The position numbers and the translations under genes are program-made. A DNA stretch of 61,910 bases from Candidatus Sumerlaeaceae bacterium (GTDB lineage Bacteria; Sumerlaeota; Sumerlaeia; Sumerlaeales; Sumerlaeaceae), in the NCBI GenBank assembly GCA_026418615.1, contig JAOAAY010000009.1:50331-112240 (forward strand), written 5' to 3'. Of this stretch, positions 1 through 8,583 are shown piece by piece (the first letter of the stretch is position 1; every line of letters begins with the position of its first letter). Below the pieces are notes generated by a model that did no database searches, was not told the DNA's origin, and worked only from the letters and a program-made list of their open reading frames with translations.

Positions 1-637
1 GGTCCACCGTACCCGCCTCGAGCATGCGGCGCAAATTTTCCATGTTCCGGCGATGCATCTCGGCGTGGATTTGAGAAAAATGCTCCGTCTCCGTTCGCGC
101 CCAAATCGTGAACTCGCTGAACTCCATCAAATCCGCCGTCAGCAGCAAAGCGTCGGGTACTGTCGCCATGATAATGCCGTGCCGCCCGACCTCCTGCGCC
201 ATCCGCGCATGATCCGAGAAATCAAACGCAAGCGGCACATAGGGAATGGACAAGGCAAGGTCCACATCCTCCGGTGACTTGCACCAAGGCTCCGTATGCC
301 AGACCGTGTGCACGCCTTGCGTCTCCCGTGTTGCACTCGTGAGCGTCCAGCCCTCATGGTGCAGCGTGCGGCGCCGGTACACGATGTCGCCGTCCCGCCA
401 AGTTTCCTCTTCGATGGCGACCGGCGCCGCCGAGGCAAACACTGTCGCGTCGCAACGCGGATTCCACATGGCCACGCAATCCGTGCGCTCGCGGATGATG
501 TCCATGAGGCGCGCATAGGATGGATCCTGGTTCTCCCAAGCCTGCGAGTTCCATCCGCACAACTCGTAGGTCGAAATGGGCACGCGGTCCGGCTGGCGTC
601 TCTCCAAGGCTGTCAGCAGTCGTTCCCGGCAATCCAT
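1..637 (-). CDS. URO-D superfamily protein, 3' end cut by window edge
   Basis: An ATG at 637 on the minus strand opens a frame that stays open for 212 codons to the window edge; the C-terminal part is missing, as this family is usually about 330-380 residues. The N-terminus (RERLLTALERRQPDRVPI) carries the R..L.AL....PDRVP pattern typical of the uroporphyrinogen decarboxylase superfamily. The HemE substrate motif with MRQAGRY is absent, so it is more likely one of the methylcobamide methyltransferase-like or uncharacterised URO-D proteins than a heme enzyme. It is divergent from rarA with 87 bp between the starts. The substrate cannot be named from this fragment. Confidence 0.8.
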   Translation of the reverse strand, partial: MDCRERLLTALERRQPDRVPISTYELCGWNSQAWENQDPSYARLMDIIRERTDCVAMWNPRCDATVFASAAPVAIEEETWRDGDIVYRRRTLHHEGWTLTSATRETQGVHTVWHTEPWCKSPEDVDLALSIPYVPLAFDFSDHARMAQEVGRHGIIMATVPDALLLTADLMEFSEFTIWARTETEHFSQIHAEMHRRNMENLRRMLEAGTVD

Positions 638-724
638 ACCCGCACCAACCAGACGAACCACGGCCCTGTTTGCAAGCGCGACTCGCGCATTGCGTTTGCT
701 GCAACGCCTGATGATGCTCGGCGC

Positions 725-2080
725 GTGACAACCCACGACGACCTTTTCGCACAACATGACGGAAGGCCCGCGGCGCCCGAGTCGCCTCTCGCCGACCGCA
801 TGCGGCCGCGAACGCTCGACGAGTTTGTAGGCCAGGAAGAACTCGTAGGCCCGGGATCACCACTGCGCCGTCTGATCGAGGAGGACAACCTCAGGTCCAT
901 GATTTTTTGGGGACCGCCCGGATGCGGCAAAACCACCCTCGCCCTGATCATCGCCCGGCGGACACAATCAGAGTTTGTTCCCCTTAGCGCCGTCACGGCC
1001 TCCATCAAAGAGGCCCGGACCATTATGGAGCAGGCGCGCCTGCTGCGCCAACGGCAAGCGCGCCGGACCATCCTTTTTGTGGATGAGATTCACCGCTTCA
1101 ACAAGGCCCAACAGGACGCTTTTCTGCCATTTATCGAGGATGGGTCTATCGTGCTGATCGGGGCAACGACTGAGAACCCCTCCTTTTCGCTGATCGGCGC
1201 ACTCATGTCGCGCTGCAAGGTGTTTGTCTTGCGGGGACTTCAGACGCACGACCTTATCCGAATTCTCCAAGTCGCGGTGGCGGATGGCGAGCGCGGGTTA
1301 GGCACTGAACACCTGGACATCCCTCATGATGTCTTGGCGCGCATAGCCGCGCTCGCGGATGGCGACGCCCGACGCGCACTCAATCTGCTCGAACTGGCCG
1401 CGGGCACGGCCGAGACCAACCCCGCCACCAGCCGACGGACCGTGACCATGGACAGTCTGCGGCAGGTGCTCCAACGACAGCAACTCATCTACGACAAGAC
1501 CGGCGAGGAGCATTACAACCTCATCAGCGCATTGCACAAGGCCATGCGAGGCAGCGAACCGCAGGCGGCAGCCTACTGGGCACAGCGCATGATCTCGTCC
1601 GGCGAGGACCCGCTCTACCTGGCCCGCCGCATGATCCGGTTTGCCAGTGAAGACATTGGCAACGCCGACCCGCAAGCCCTCATGGTGGCCCTAGCGGCGC
1701 GCGAGGCCTATTCGGTGCTCGGATCTCCGGAGGGTGACCTTGCTCTTCTGCAATGCGCTATCTACCTCGCAACAGCCCCCAAGAGCAACGCCGTCTATGC
1801 GGCCGAGCAGCGCCTGAAGGCGGAGATCGAGCGCACCGGCTCGCTCCCCGTTCCGCCCCACATCCGCAACGCCCCCACCCAATTCATGAAATCCCTTGGA
1901 TACGGCGCCGGTTATCAGTATGACCACGACGCCGCCGACGGCATTGCCGGTCAGGACTACCTGCCCGAGGGGCTTGAAACCAAAGTATTTTACGAGCCCC
2001 GCAACACCGGGTTTGAACGGGAGATCGCCCGCCGGATGGCTTGGTGGGAGGAACGCCGCCGGCGCAAAAAGGCCGACTGA
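725..2080 (+). CDS. rarA: Replication-associated recombination protein A (RarA/MgsA AAA+ ATPase)
   Basis: Cytoplasmic AAA+ ATPase of the clamp-loader/RuvB clade that acts at stalled replication forks. From the GTG at 725 it has 451 residues, normal for the family. The N-terminus has the usual DLF..., then LADRMRPRTLDEFVGQ. Walker A is GPPGCGKT (residues 63-70), Walker B is ILFVDEIHRF (about 116-125), and sensor 1 lies in IGATTENPSF. The C-terminal RarA tetramerisation part includes YDKTGEEHYNLISALHKAMRGS and SEDIGNADP. The reading frame is open back to 296, but that stretch is antisense to the URO-D gene and has no family similarity, so GTG 725 is preferred; no strong ribosome site is visible. 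It converges on tig, with the stops 15 bp apart. Confidence 0.95.
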   Translation: MTTHDDLFAQHDGRPAAPESPLADRMRPRTLDEFVGQEELVGPGSPLRRLIEEDNLRSMIFWGPPGCGKTTLALIIARRTQSEFVPLSAVTASIKEARTIMEQARLLRQRQARRTILFVDEIHRFNKAQQDAFLPFIEDGSIVLIGATTENPSFSLIGALMSRCKVFVLRGLQTHDLIRILQVAVADGERGLGTEHLDIPHDVLARIAALADGDARRALNLLELAAGTAETNPATSRRTVTMDSLRQVLQRQQLIYDKTGEEHYNLISALHKAMRGSEPQAAAYWAQRMISSGEDPLYLARRMIRFASEDIGNADPQALMVALAAREAYSVLGSPEGDLALLQCAIYLATAPKSNAVYAAEQRLKAEIERTGSLPVPPHIRNAPTQFMKSLGYGAGYQYDHDAADGIAGQDYLPEGLETKVFYEPRNTGFEREIARRMAWWEERRRRKKAD

Positions 2081-2094
2081 GCCCTCAGCCGCTG

Positions 2095-3507
2095 TCAGCC
2101 TTTTTCGTCGGTTCCCTCGGACGCCGCTGAGGCGACATACTTGATCGTGTTGTGGCTCAGAAGAAACGCGCGCAATTTGTCGAACCGAACCTGTTCGACA
2201 AACTGGTCAAACTTGCGCTCCTTTTCGAGGGCCGCGCGAATGGCCAACGGCTTGCGCCCCTCCTCCGCGGCACGCTGCTCCAAAGCAGCCGCAATGTCCG
2301 CCTCCGTGGCCTCGATGTTCTCCTTGCGAGCAATGGCCTCCGCCAGGAGGAAGCCTTTCACACGCGTTCGGGCATCGGTCTGCAACTGCTCACGATACTC
2401 CTGCCGCGACTTGCCCTCTGCGCGGCGCGGGCGCTGCCCGGTGTAATACATGAACCGGTAGTCACTGCGCGCGATGTCCTCCGCCACATGGGCCAGCAGC
2501 GTTGGCGGAACCGGAAAATCGTGTGTCTCGGCCAGTTTCGTCATGAGCACATCAAACGCTTCCTCGCTGCTGAGTGCATCGGCGCGCTTCTTTTCCTCGG
2601 CCTCAACCGATGCCCGAAGGGCGGCCAGGTTTTCGTAGCCAAGATCTTTGGCAAACTCGTCGTTGAGATCCGGCACCCGGAGTTCTTTCACGGAGCGTAT
2701 CGTCACTGTGAACGCTTTGACATCTTTTTGGTCCGGCTGGAGCGTGGTTCGGACTTCCACGGTATCGCCGGCCTTTTTGCCTTTCAACGCGTCAACCAAC
2801 TTGTCCGGCAGCGAATGTTCTGGATGCTGGATGAAGCGGTCGCTCACCTGCTGTTCGGTACGCCCTTTTGCGTCCACAATTTTCATGTCAACAGCCAGCG
2901 CCAGCCCCGGCTCCCATGCCTTGTCCGCTTCGGCGTAGGTGGCGTTGTCGTGTAGCAGCCCCAGAAGACGGCTTTCGATCATGGCAGGCGTGATCGTATA
3001 ACTTGGCACTTCGACGGTCAGCCCCGTATAATCCTTGGGCTCGACTACCGGCTTGATCTCGAGCCGGATGACGAGGCGGACAGGCTTGTCCGGTTCCACC
3101 GTCACCGGGTCCACAGCCGGCGCTCCGTAAACGGTCAGATTTCGCGCCTTCTCATATTCAGCAATGATCGGCGGCGCGATTTTGCTGACGAGGTCGTCTG
3201 CCGCCTCTTTCTGAAACCGCCGTTGAAGGAGTTTCATGGGTACCTTGCCCGGCCGAAAACCTTCCACAGCGGCCTCCCGGCGCCACTCTTTAAAGAGTTT
3301 TTCGAGTCTGGCGTCCCATGCCTCGCGCGGCACCTCGACCGTGATTTGCCGGATGGAGTCGGGCAGATCCGATTCTTCGACCACCGTGTGAGCGATCAGT
3401 TCTTCTTGCTGGCGTGCCTGCTCGACCGCCTCGTCGAGAACAGTGGTTGCCTCTGCGCTTGTACCCGGCGAATCGGCGCCGGGCGTGGACTGCTTGTCGT
3501 CCGTCAC
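2095..3507 (-). CDS. tig: Trigger factor, ribosome-associated chaperone
   Basis: Ribosome-bound peptidyl-prolyl isomerase/chaperone that meets nascent chains at the exit tunnel. The ribosome-docking signature GFRPGKVP is at residues 83-90, followed by a middle FKBP-like domain (about 190-280) and a helical C-terminal chaperone domain rich in charged residues. At 470 residues it is slightly longer than usual because of an acidic, Gln-rich N-terminal extension of about 48 residues before the ribosome-binding domain begins (ITVEVPREAWDARLEK). The GTG start at 3507 has GGAG ten bases upstream. No clpP or clpX follows, unlike the common tig-clpP-clpX order; the gene converges on rarA. Confidence 0.95.
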   Translation of the reverse strand: MTDDKQSTPGADSPGTSAEATTVLDEAVEQARQQEELIAHTVVEESDLPDSIRQITVEVPREAWDARLEKLFKEWRREAAVEGFRPGKVPMKLLQRRFQKEAADDLVSKIAPPIIAEYEKARNLTVYGAPAVDPVTVEPDKPVRLVIRLEIKPVVEPKDYTGLTVEVPSYTITPAMIESRLLGLLHDNATYAEADKAWEPGLALAVDMKIVDAKGRTEQQVSDRFIQHPEHSLPDKLVDALKGKKAGDTVEVRTTLQPDQKDVKAFTVTIRSVKELRVPDLNDEFAKDLGYENLAALRASVEAEEKKRADALSSEEAFDVLMTKLAETHDFPVPPTLLAHVAEDIARSDYRFMYYTGQRPRRAEGKSRQEYREQLQTDARTRVKGFLLAEAIARKENIEATEADIAAALEQRAAEEGRKPLAIRAALEKERKFDQFVEQVRFDKLRAFLLSHNTIKYVASAASEGTDEKG

Positions 3508-3621
3508 AGGTCTGTGTCTCCAAAGGAAAAAGTGGAATTTAGAAGCCGTAAAGCGCCCTCGTCACATTACACCACGCCACACAAAAGCAATCAGGCAAAG
3601 CGGAACCGATTTGGTCTGAAA

Positions 3622-3661
3622 ATGACATGACAGTGACACAGACATGCAATCAACATGTCAT
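3622..3661. repeat. Inverted repeat between tig and the pseudopilin gene
   Basis: ATGACATG (3622-3629) is matched by CATGTCAT (3654-3661), a perfect 8-bp inverted repeat with a 24-base spacer. It sits in the 224-bp divergent region between the tig start (3507) and the pseudopilin start (3732). It could be an operator half-site pair or chance; nothing else supports a role. Confidence 0.3.
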
Positions 3662-3731
3662 GTGACCCTCAGCCGTCCTCTGGCTCTCATGCCGCGCGTC
3701 GTCCCATCATCCGTTACAAGAGAGGAGCATC

Positions 3732-4451
3732 ATGTCACTGCGTTCCCGCACCGGTTTCACCCTGATCGAACTGCTGATCGTGGTTGCGATCATTGCCATT
3801 CTGGCTGCCATCGCGGTTCCCAACTTCCTCGAGGCGCAAACCCGCTCGAAAGTGGCCCGCGTCAAGAGCGACCTCCGCAGTCAAGCCACTGCGCTCGAGG
3901 CCTATGCTGTGGACTGGAACACGCTGACTCGTGACAGCGACTCGGACCTCGACCGCGAGGCTGCGATGGGCAGTTACCAATTCGAATGGAAGGCCAACGG
4001 TGCCGTTCAGTTGACGACTCCCATTGCGTACCTCAGCAGCCTGCTGACCGACCCCTTCTCTGCCGGTCAGCCGGCCACGGCTTCCTTTGGCGCAGCAGTC
4101 GGCTACCGTATTGGATCCGGCACATGGTCTTACGGCAGCACGCCCGGCAGTCCGCAGAGCGAAGCCCCTGCTGACTCACAAAATAGTTTTGCCGTCATGC
4201 AAGCGAACGGCAAAGCCATGGCGTGGGTCATGCTCAGCCCCGGCCCCACCGCCAAGCGTCAACGCATGGGATACAAGTGTTTTCCGTACAAGAGCACCCT
4301 TTCCAGCGAGGCCAACCCCTACATTGACTACGACCCCACAAACGGCACCGTCAGCGCCGGCGATATCTATCGCTTCGGCGGCTCGTTCACGAGCGGCACA
4401 TGGGATCGCTGGGTGACCGGCCACGGCCCCGGCGGCCCGGCAGCCAACTAA
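3732..4451 (+). CDS. Type II secretion/type IV pilin-like pseudopilin (GspG-type N-terminus)
   Basis: The N-terminus has a short leader, RTG, then FTLIELLIVVAIIAILAAIA: a prepilin peptidase site after Gly8 and a hydrophobic helix that would anchor the pilin in a fibre. PNFLEAQTRSKVARVKSDLR follows, as in GspG-like pseudopilins. The remaining ~180 residues form a variable globular part rich in Gly, Ser and Thr. GAGGAG (3722-3727) stands four bases before the ATG. The gene stands alone: no other secretion or pilus gene is adjacent, and the pilM-Q operon is 7 kb away on the other strand. A strong terminator follows at 4490. The gene looks like a single-gene transcript for a surface fibre or secretion subunit; its partner apparatus is not visible here. 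Confidence 0.85.
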   Translation: MSLRSRTGFTLIELLIVVAIIAILAAIAVPNFLEAQTRSKVARVKSDLRSQATALEAYAVDWNTLTRDSDSDLDREAAMGSYQFEWKANGAVQLTTPIAYLSSLLTDPFSAGQPATASFGAAVGYRIGSGTWSYGSTPGSPQSEAPADSQNSFAVMQANGKAMAWVMLSPGPTAKRQRMGYKCFPYKSTLSSEANPYIDYDPTNGTVSAGDIYRFGGSFTSGTWDRWVTGHGPGGPAAN

Positions 4452-4489
4452 TCACGAACCTTTCCACCACTCCGAACACCCTGTAACGG

Positions 4490-4532
4490 CGCGGGGGATG
4501 CGGGCGACACACCGCTCCCCCGCGTTCTTTTT
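4490..4532 (+). terminator. Rho-independent terminator after the pseudopilin gene
   Basis: CGCGGGGGA (4490-4498) pairs perfectly with TCCCCCGCG (4516-4524). Inside, after one bulged T, GCGG pairs with CCGC around an 8-base loop. TTCTTTTT follows the stem on the plus strand. The geometry fits a terminator for the pseudopilin transcript and abuts the stop of the convergent glycosyltransferase gene. Confidence 0.85.
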
Positions 4533-5305
4533 CACCCAGCCAGCCAGCCGCAAAGCACGCGCCAGACAAACACGGCATTGCCCACCAGGTAACGCCGCCA
4601 CAGCCGCCGCGGCTCCAAAATCAGCCGGAACAGCCATTCCAGCCCTGCCCGACGCACCCAGCGCGGCGCACGGGCCCGGGCGCCACCAAAATACTCGAAC
4701 ATCGCGCCGACACACCAAATCACACGGGCATGGAACTCCGGCCGACGGCTCCACGCCCACTTCTCCTGCATCGGCACTCCAAGCCCTACCAGCAGCACAT
4801 CCGGTCGCGCTGCGGCAACGGCAGCAGCCGCGGCAGACCCATTGTCGCTCCAGTACCCGCCCGCAGCGCCCACCACGCGCAGTCCCGGCGCTTGACGGGT
4901 CAGCGCCTCAGCAGCGCGCGCCGCGACCCCGTCTTGCGACCCGAGCAGGTAGATGCTCACTCCCGCACGCGCAAACCGTTGGCACAGGTCCACGATAAAA
5001 TCCGCCGCATTCACGCGCTCCGGCACCGGACGCCTCAAGAGGGCCGAAGCCCAAACCACAGCCTGACCGTCGGCATAGACGGCGTCCGCGGCACGCAGGA
5101 TGTCTGCGTATTCGGGGTCGCGCGCCGCCACATTCGAGCACCACGCGTTCAGATAAGTCACAAACACCGGGCGTTGCCCTTTCGTATCCGAGGCACGGTC
5201 CGTGATCCACATTTCGAATTCGTCCGTCGTCCACGGAACGATCGGGATGCCCAAAAAATCCACGGGTTCGCGCATGGCACGATTCGCGGACAAGGCCGGC
5301 TGCAT
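4532..5305 (-). CDS. WecG/TagA/CpsF family glycosyltransferase (GT26)
   Basis: Family members add the second sugar (ManNAc, ManNAcA or Glc) to undecaprenyl-linked precursors of surface polymers, at the cytoplasmic membrane. Family hallmarks are visible: VYADGQAVVW, then LLVGLGVPMQEKW, and the C-terminal membrane-associating stretch VGAMFEYFGG followed by RAPRWVRRAGLEWLFRL and EPRRLWRRYL. Start at 5305 gives 257 residues, normal for GT26; ATG 5275 is an alternative ten codons inside. The longer open frame upstream is antisense to the epimerase gene and is rejected. It is divergent from the RmlC-like gene (87 bp), suggesting a shared control region for surface-polysaccharide functions. Confidence 0.88.
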   Translation of the reverse strand: MQPALSANRAMREPVDFLGIPIVPWTTDEFEMWITDRASDTKGQRPVFVTYLNAWCSNVAARDPEYADILRAADAVYADGQAVVWASALLRRPVPERVNAADFIVDLCQRFARAGVSIYLLGSQDGVAARAAEALTRQAPGLRVVGAAGGYWSDNGSAAAAAVAAARPDVLLVGLGVPMQEKWAWSRRPEFHARVIWCVGAMFEYFGGARARAPRWVRRAGLEWLFRLILEPRRLWRRYLVGNAVFVWRVLCGWLAG

Positions 5306-5392
5306 TGTGAAGCGGGAATTACGGTCGTGCCACCACCCCCGTGCTTTTCGGGGTTGAACCGGCTTGGCGCCCGCAGCAAAGAAAAACCCACC

Positions 5393-5860
5393 ATGCCGCA
5401 AAAACTCATAGATGGCGTGCGCACCAAGCGCCTCACGGTTCACTGTGATGAGCGCGGGCGCCTGATGGAAATGCTTCGCGCCGACGAGGACCTCTTCTCG
5501 AAATTCGGCCAAGTGTACATGACGACCGCCTATCCGGGGGTGGTCAAGGCTTGGCACTATCACCGGCTCCAGACGGACAATTTCGTCTGTGTTCGCGGAA
5601 TGATGAAGGTGGTGCTTTACGATGCCCGGGAAGGGTCGCCCACGCGGGGAATCGTCAATGAGTTCTTTATCGGGGACCACAATCCGCTGCTCGTTCAGAT
5701 CCCCGCGGGGGTTTACCACGGCTTCAAATGCATCTCGGAACATGAGGCCGTAGTCATCAACACAGTGACCGAACCCTACAATTATGACAATCCGGACGAG
5801 TACCGGATTGATCCCCACTCGCCCGAAATTCCATACGACTGGGCTCGCAAAGACGGGTGA
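5393..5860 (+). CDS. dTDP-4-dehydrorhamnose 3,5-epimerase-like cupin (RmlC family)
   Basis: A 155-residue cupin with RmlC-family landmarks: YPGVVKAWHYHRLQTDNFVC contains the catalytic-type His in WHYH, VVLYDAREGSPT follows, and IPAGVYHGFKC is the second cupin motif. The Tyr-rich end (EPYNYDNPDEYRID) matches the sugar-binding segment. It is shorter than classical RmlC (about 180 residues) and belongs to the RmlC-related branch whose substrates are less certain. The ATG at 5393 is the first that avoids antisense extension. The stop overlaps a possible GTG of the downstream pheA region, so the two may be co-transcribed, although the pathways are unrelated. Confidence 0.85.
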   Translation: MPQKLIDGVRTKRLTVHCDERGRLMEMLRADEDLFSKFGQVYMTTAYPGVVKAWHYHRLQTDNFVCVRGMMKVVLYDAREGSPTRGIVNEFFIGDHNPLLVQIPAGVYHGFKCISEHEAVVINTVTEPYNYDNPDEYRIDPHSPEIPYDWARKDG

Positions 5861-5883
5861 GTCGCATCAGGGAGCGTGAAGAC

Positions 5884-7020
5884 ATGACGGAAGAACAAAG
5901 CAAACCCGGCAGCATCGAGCAGATCCGGGCGCGAATTGACGAGATTGACCGGGAACTGGTCCGCCTGCTCGACAAGCGGGCCGGGCTGGCGCGTGAGATT
6001 GGACGGGCCAAGTTAGTCGAGGGCCACCAGCGCTTCTTCGATCCGTCGCGTCAGAAGCAGGTGCTGGAGCGAGTCCTCGAGGCCAGTAGCGGCGAGTTTC
6101 CGCGCGAAGCCATCCGCAATGTCTTCGTCGAGATCATGTCCGGCTGTCTTGCCCGCGAACAGCCGCCCACCGTAGGCTATCTCGGACCGGAAGCCACCTT
6201 CACCCATCTCGCCTCGCTCAGCGAGTTCGGCAGCACAGCCATACACAAACCGTACGAGTCCATCCTGGACATTTTTGTGGATGTGGATCGCGAGCGCATT
6301 GATTACGGTGTGGTGCCGATCGAGAACTCCACGGGCGGTGTGATCCATACCACGCTCGACATGTTTCTCGATTTTGAGTTGAGCATTTGCAGCGAGGTCT
6401 TTCTCCACATCCATCACAACCTGATCTCGCGCAATCCGCTGGAAAACATCAAAACAGTATACAGCAAAGCCGAACCCTTCCAGCAGTGCCAGACTTGGCT
6501 GCGCGAGAACCTGCCCAAAGTGCAACTCATCGAGGTCAGCACCACGGCCAAGGGCGTGGAGATGGCAAAAGACCGCAACTATGCTGCCGCCATTGGCAGC
6601 GCGCTAGCCGCCCGCAAGTACAATGTCCCCATCGTCGCGGCCAACATTGAGGACATGAAGGACAACACCACCCGTTTCCTTGTGATCGGCAAACAACTGT
6701 CCAAGCCCACCGGCAAGGACAAGACCAGCATTATGGTCTCGATCCACGACCGTCCCGGCGCGCTGTTTGAATTGCTCAGGCCGTTTCACGACCGCGGAAT
6801 CAACCTGACCAAGATCGAGAGCCGCCCCACGCGGCGCAAAGCCTGGGAACTGGTCTTCTTTATCGACATGGAGGGACACCGCAGCGATCCCGCCGTGGCG
6901 GAAGCCCTCGAGATCGTGCGCAGCCTTACCGGATCCATGAAAATCATGGGCAGTTACCCCCGCGATGTCAAGATCCGGGACGAGTCGGGAGACCTCGCCG
7001 CCATGGCCGGCGATGTTTGA
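5884..7020 (+). CDS. pheA: Bifunctional chorismate mutase/prephenate dehydratase (P-protein)
   Basis: Converts chorismate to prephenate and then to phenylpyruvate for phenylalanine synthesis in the cytoplasm. The N-terminal chorismate mutase (about residues 10-90) shows IRARIDEIDRELVRLLDKRA. The prephenate dehydratase domain starts at VGYLGPEATFTH and includes DYGVVPIENSTGGVIHTTLD. The C-terminal ACT domain (SIHDRPGALFELL, then LTKIESRPTRRKAWEL) contains the ESRP motif that binds Phe for feedback inhibition. The size, 378 residues, is typical. ATG 5884 has GGAG nine bases upstream; a GTG at 5857 overlapping the previous stop is an alternative start that adds nine residues. Confidence 0.96.
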   Translation: MTEEQSKPGSIEQIRARIDEIDRELVRLLDKRAGLAREIGRAKLVEGHQRFFDPSRQKQVLERVLEASSGEFPREAIRNVFVEIMSGCLAREQPPTVGYLGPEATFTHLASLSEFGSTAIHKPYESILDIFVDVDRERIDYGVVPIENSTGGVIHTTLDMFLDFELSICSEVFLHIHHNLISRNPLENIKTVYSKAEPFQQCQTWLRENLPKVQLIEVSTTAKGVEMAKDRNYAAAIGSALAARKYNVPIVAANIEDMKDNTTRFLVIGKQLSKPTGKDKTSIMVSIHDRPGALFELLRPFHDRGINLTKIESRPTRRKAWELVFFIDMEGHRSDPAVAEALEIVRSLTGSMKIMGSYPRDVKIRDESGDLAAMAGDV

Positions 7021-7054
7021 GCGTCCACCTTTTTCAGACTTGTGAAGGTACGCC

Positions 7055-7720
7055 GTGACTTCGCCCGAACCGCGCGTTTGGCACCCGCTCTGGCTGGATT
7101 TGTGCGGTTTGCCGCGATTGGTTGCCGACAAGACGAAGGGGGCCGTCGCTTGGGCAGTTTTCCGAACGGTCGTCGAAATCGACTGCAGTCTGCACACCCT
7201 GCCGGGGACGGTTGAAATCACCCTCACAGACTTGGAGGACCGGGCCGGTCTGGCCCGGGGCAGTGCGCGCAAGGCCATCAGCGCTCTGCGCAAGCATCGT
7301 CTCCTCGCCTGTTTTCTGCCCGATGATGACGAAGAGCCGGCTCTGATCAAGGTGCAGATCCCACTGCCTGTGCCGGTTGAGCGCAGCGAGGTCATCCGCC
7401 GCCTCACCGAGGCTGGTTTTCCGCCGCCGGCTTCGCTGCGGTATCTCGATCCGCCAACAATCGAGGCGGAAGACTCCGACGACTCTCACGACCGGCTCTT
7501 GCAAGAGATCGTGGATTTGTACTTCAACACTGTAGGGTTGAAAATGAACGCGTTTGTACTCGACGAACTGCGCCTGATCCGCCATCGTTTCCCTATCGAG
7601 CCAATTCGACGAGCCTTCCGTCGTGCTCAGCAAAATGAAATCCGTTCGTTGCAGTGGGTCGTGAGGGAACTCGTCCGGGTTACGCGGAAAAATGACAAAA
7701 AAGGTCAAAACACCACCTGA
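7055..7720 (+). CDS. DnaD-like winged-helix replication protein (putative helicase-loading partner)
   Basis: A 221-residue protein with a winged-helix-like N-terminal part (about residues 20-90: TLTDLEDRAGLARGSARKAISALRKHRLL reads as helix-turn-helix). An acidic linker with clustered Asp/Glu/Ser follows at about 135-150. The helical C-terminus (LLQEIVDLYFNT ... IRRAFRRAQQNEIRSLQWVV) resembles the DnaD/DnaB_2 fold. The start is GTG 7055 with AAGG seven bases before. It overlaps by 29 bp a DnaC/DnaI-type ATPase, and this pairing is the main reason to suggest a primosome role. Alternatively it is a transcription regulator. Similarity is by pattern only, so the family call is tentative. Confidence 0.5.
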   Translation: MTSPEPRVWHPLWLDLCGLPRLVADKTKGAVAWAVFRTVVEIDCSLHTLPGTVEITLTDLEDRAGLARGSARKAISALRKHRLLACFLPDDDEEPALIKVQIPLPVPVERSEVIRRLTEAGFPPPASLRYLDPPTIEAEDSDDSHDRLLQEIVDLYFNTVGLKMNAFVLDELRLIRHRFPIEPIRRAFRRAQQNEIRSLQWVVRELVRVTRKNDKKGQNTT

Positions 7721-8390
7721 GACATGTCCTCATTGTGAGGGCACGGGCTACATCATCGCGGACGACGGTGCCCGTCCCTGCCAGTGCTCGCGCGAGGCGG
7801 AACTCGAGCGCGCCTGCCGTCGTGCGCGCATTCCGCGAAAGTTTTTGGGCAAAACGCTCCAAGCGTTCAAAGCCACCACCACTGCGAAGCGTCAGATTGT
7901 CGCCTTGGCTGGAGACTATCTTCGTAACTTTCCCCGCCGCGAAAGTCAGCCGTCCGAGCGCGGACTGCTTCTCGTGGGACGGGAGGGCACCGGCAAGACG
8001 CACATTGCGGTCGCCATCCTGCGCGGAGTGATCGAAAAAGGATGTAGCGGCCTGTACTGGAATGTTCCCGAGTTGTTCCTCGAGTTGCGGCGCATCATCA
8101 ATGGCGAGGGCGAATCCACTGAGGCCGACATCTTTGACGAGGCTCGCAAGGCCGATTTGCTCGTGCTGGACGATCTCGGCGCCGAAAAAACCTCGGAATA
8201 TGTGCTCGACCGCCTTTATGTTTTAATCAACGGCCGATACGAAAATGATTTGGCTACGGTGATCACGACTAACCGCTCAATCGAGGAATTGCGCCAGCAA
8301 CTGGGACCGCGCATCGTGTCACGGATATGCGAGATGTGTGTGCCCGTGGAGTTCCCTGAGGGGGATTACCGGCTGCAGAATCTGCGGTAG
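7692..8390 (+). CDS. DnaC/DnaI-like helicase loader ATPase with N-terminal zinc finger
   Basis: A 232-residue AAA+ protein. The N-terminus has CPHCEGTGY and CQC (Cys12, 15, 30, 32), a zinc-ribbon pattern seen in DnaI/DnaC-like loaders. Walker A is GREGTGKT (96-103), Walker B LLVLDDLG (156-163), sensor 1 ITTN (191-194), and an arginine-finger region lies at GPRIVSRI (206-212). It would load the replicative helicase on DNA; IstB of IS21 has the same fold but normally sits beside a transposase, and none is present. The start lies inside the end of the DnaD-like gene, so the two are probably translationally coupled. Confidence 0.85.
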   Translation: MTKKVKTPPETCPHCEGTGYIIADDGARPCQCSREAELERACRRARIPRKFLGKTLQAFKATTTAKRQIVALAGDYLRNFPRRESQPSERGLLLVGREGTGKTHIAVAILRGVIEKGCSGLYWNVPELFLELRRIINGEGESTEADIFDEARKADLLVLDDLGAEKTSEYVLDRLYVLINGRYENDLATVITTNRSIEELRQQLGPRIVSRICEMCVPVEFPEGDYRLQNLR

Positions 8391-8583
8391 GTTGTCCGTT
8401 GATCTGTGCTGAATGTGGACATTTCGGCCGGTTGGACCGGGCTCATAGCCGCTTTAATCCATTGAAATCAACGATCTGGAAAAAGGCACCAGAGTTGCTG
8501 CCATCCTGTGGCGCTGCATTGACATTGCTGGTCAGCCTCGCCTTGATGGCTGAGCGTACACATTTTACCGGGAGCGACTCGAC

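Noticed and set aside
296..724. In-frame extension of rarA upstream to 296
   Set aside because: The stretch is antisense to the URO-D-family gene, lacks similarity to RarA and the family N-terminus begins just after GTG 725.
7692..8390. IS21 remnant (IstB)
   Set aside because: No IstA transposase, inverted repeats or duplicated target lie nearby; the zinc-finger start and DnaD-like neighbour favour a helicase loader.
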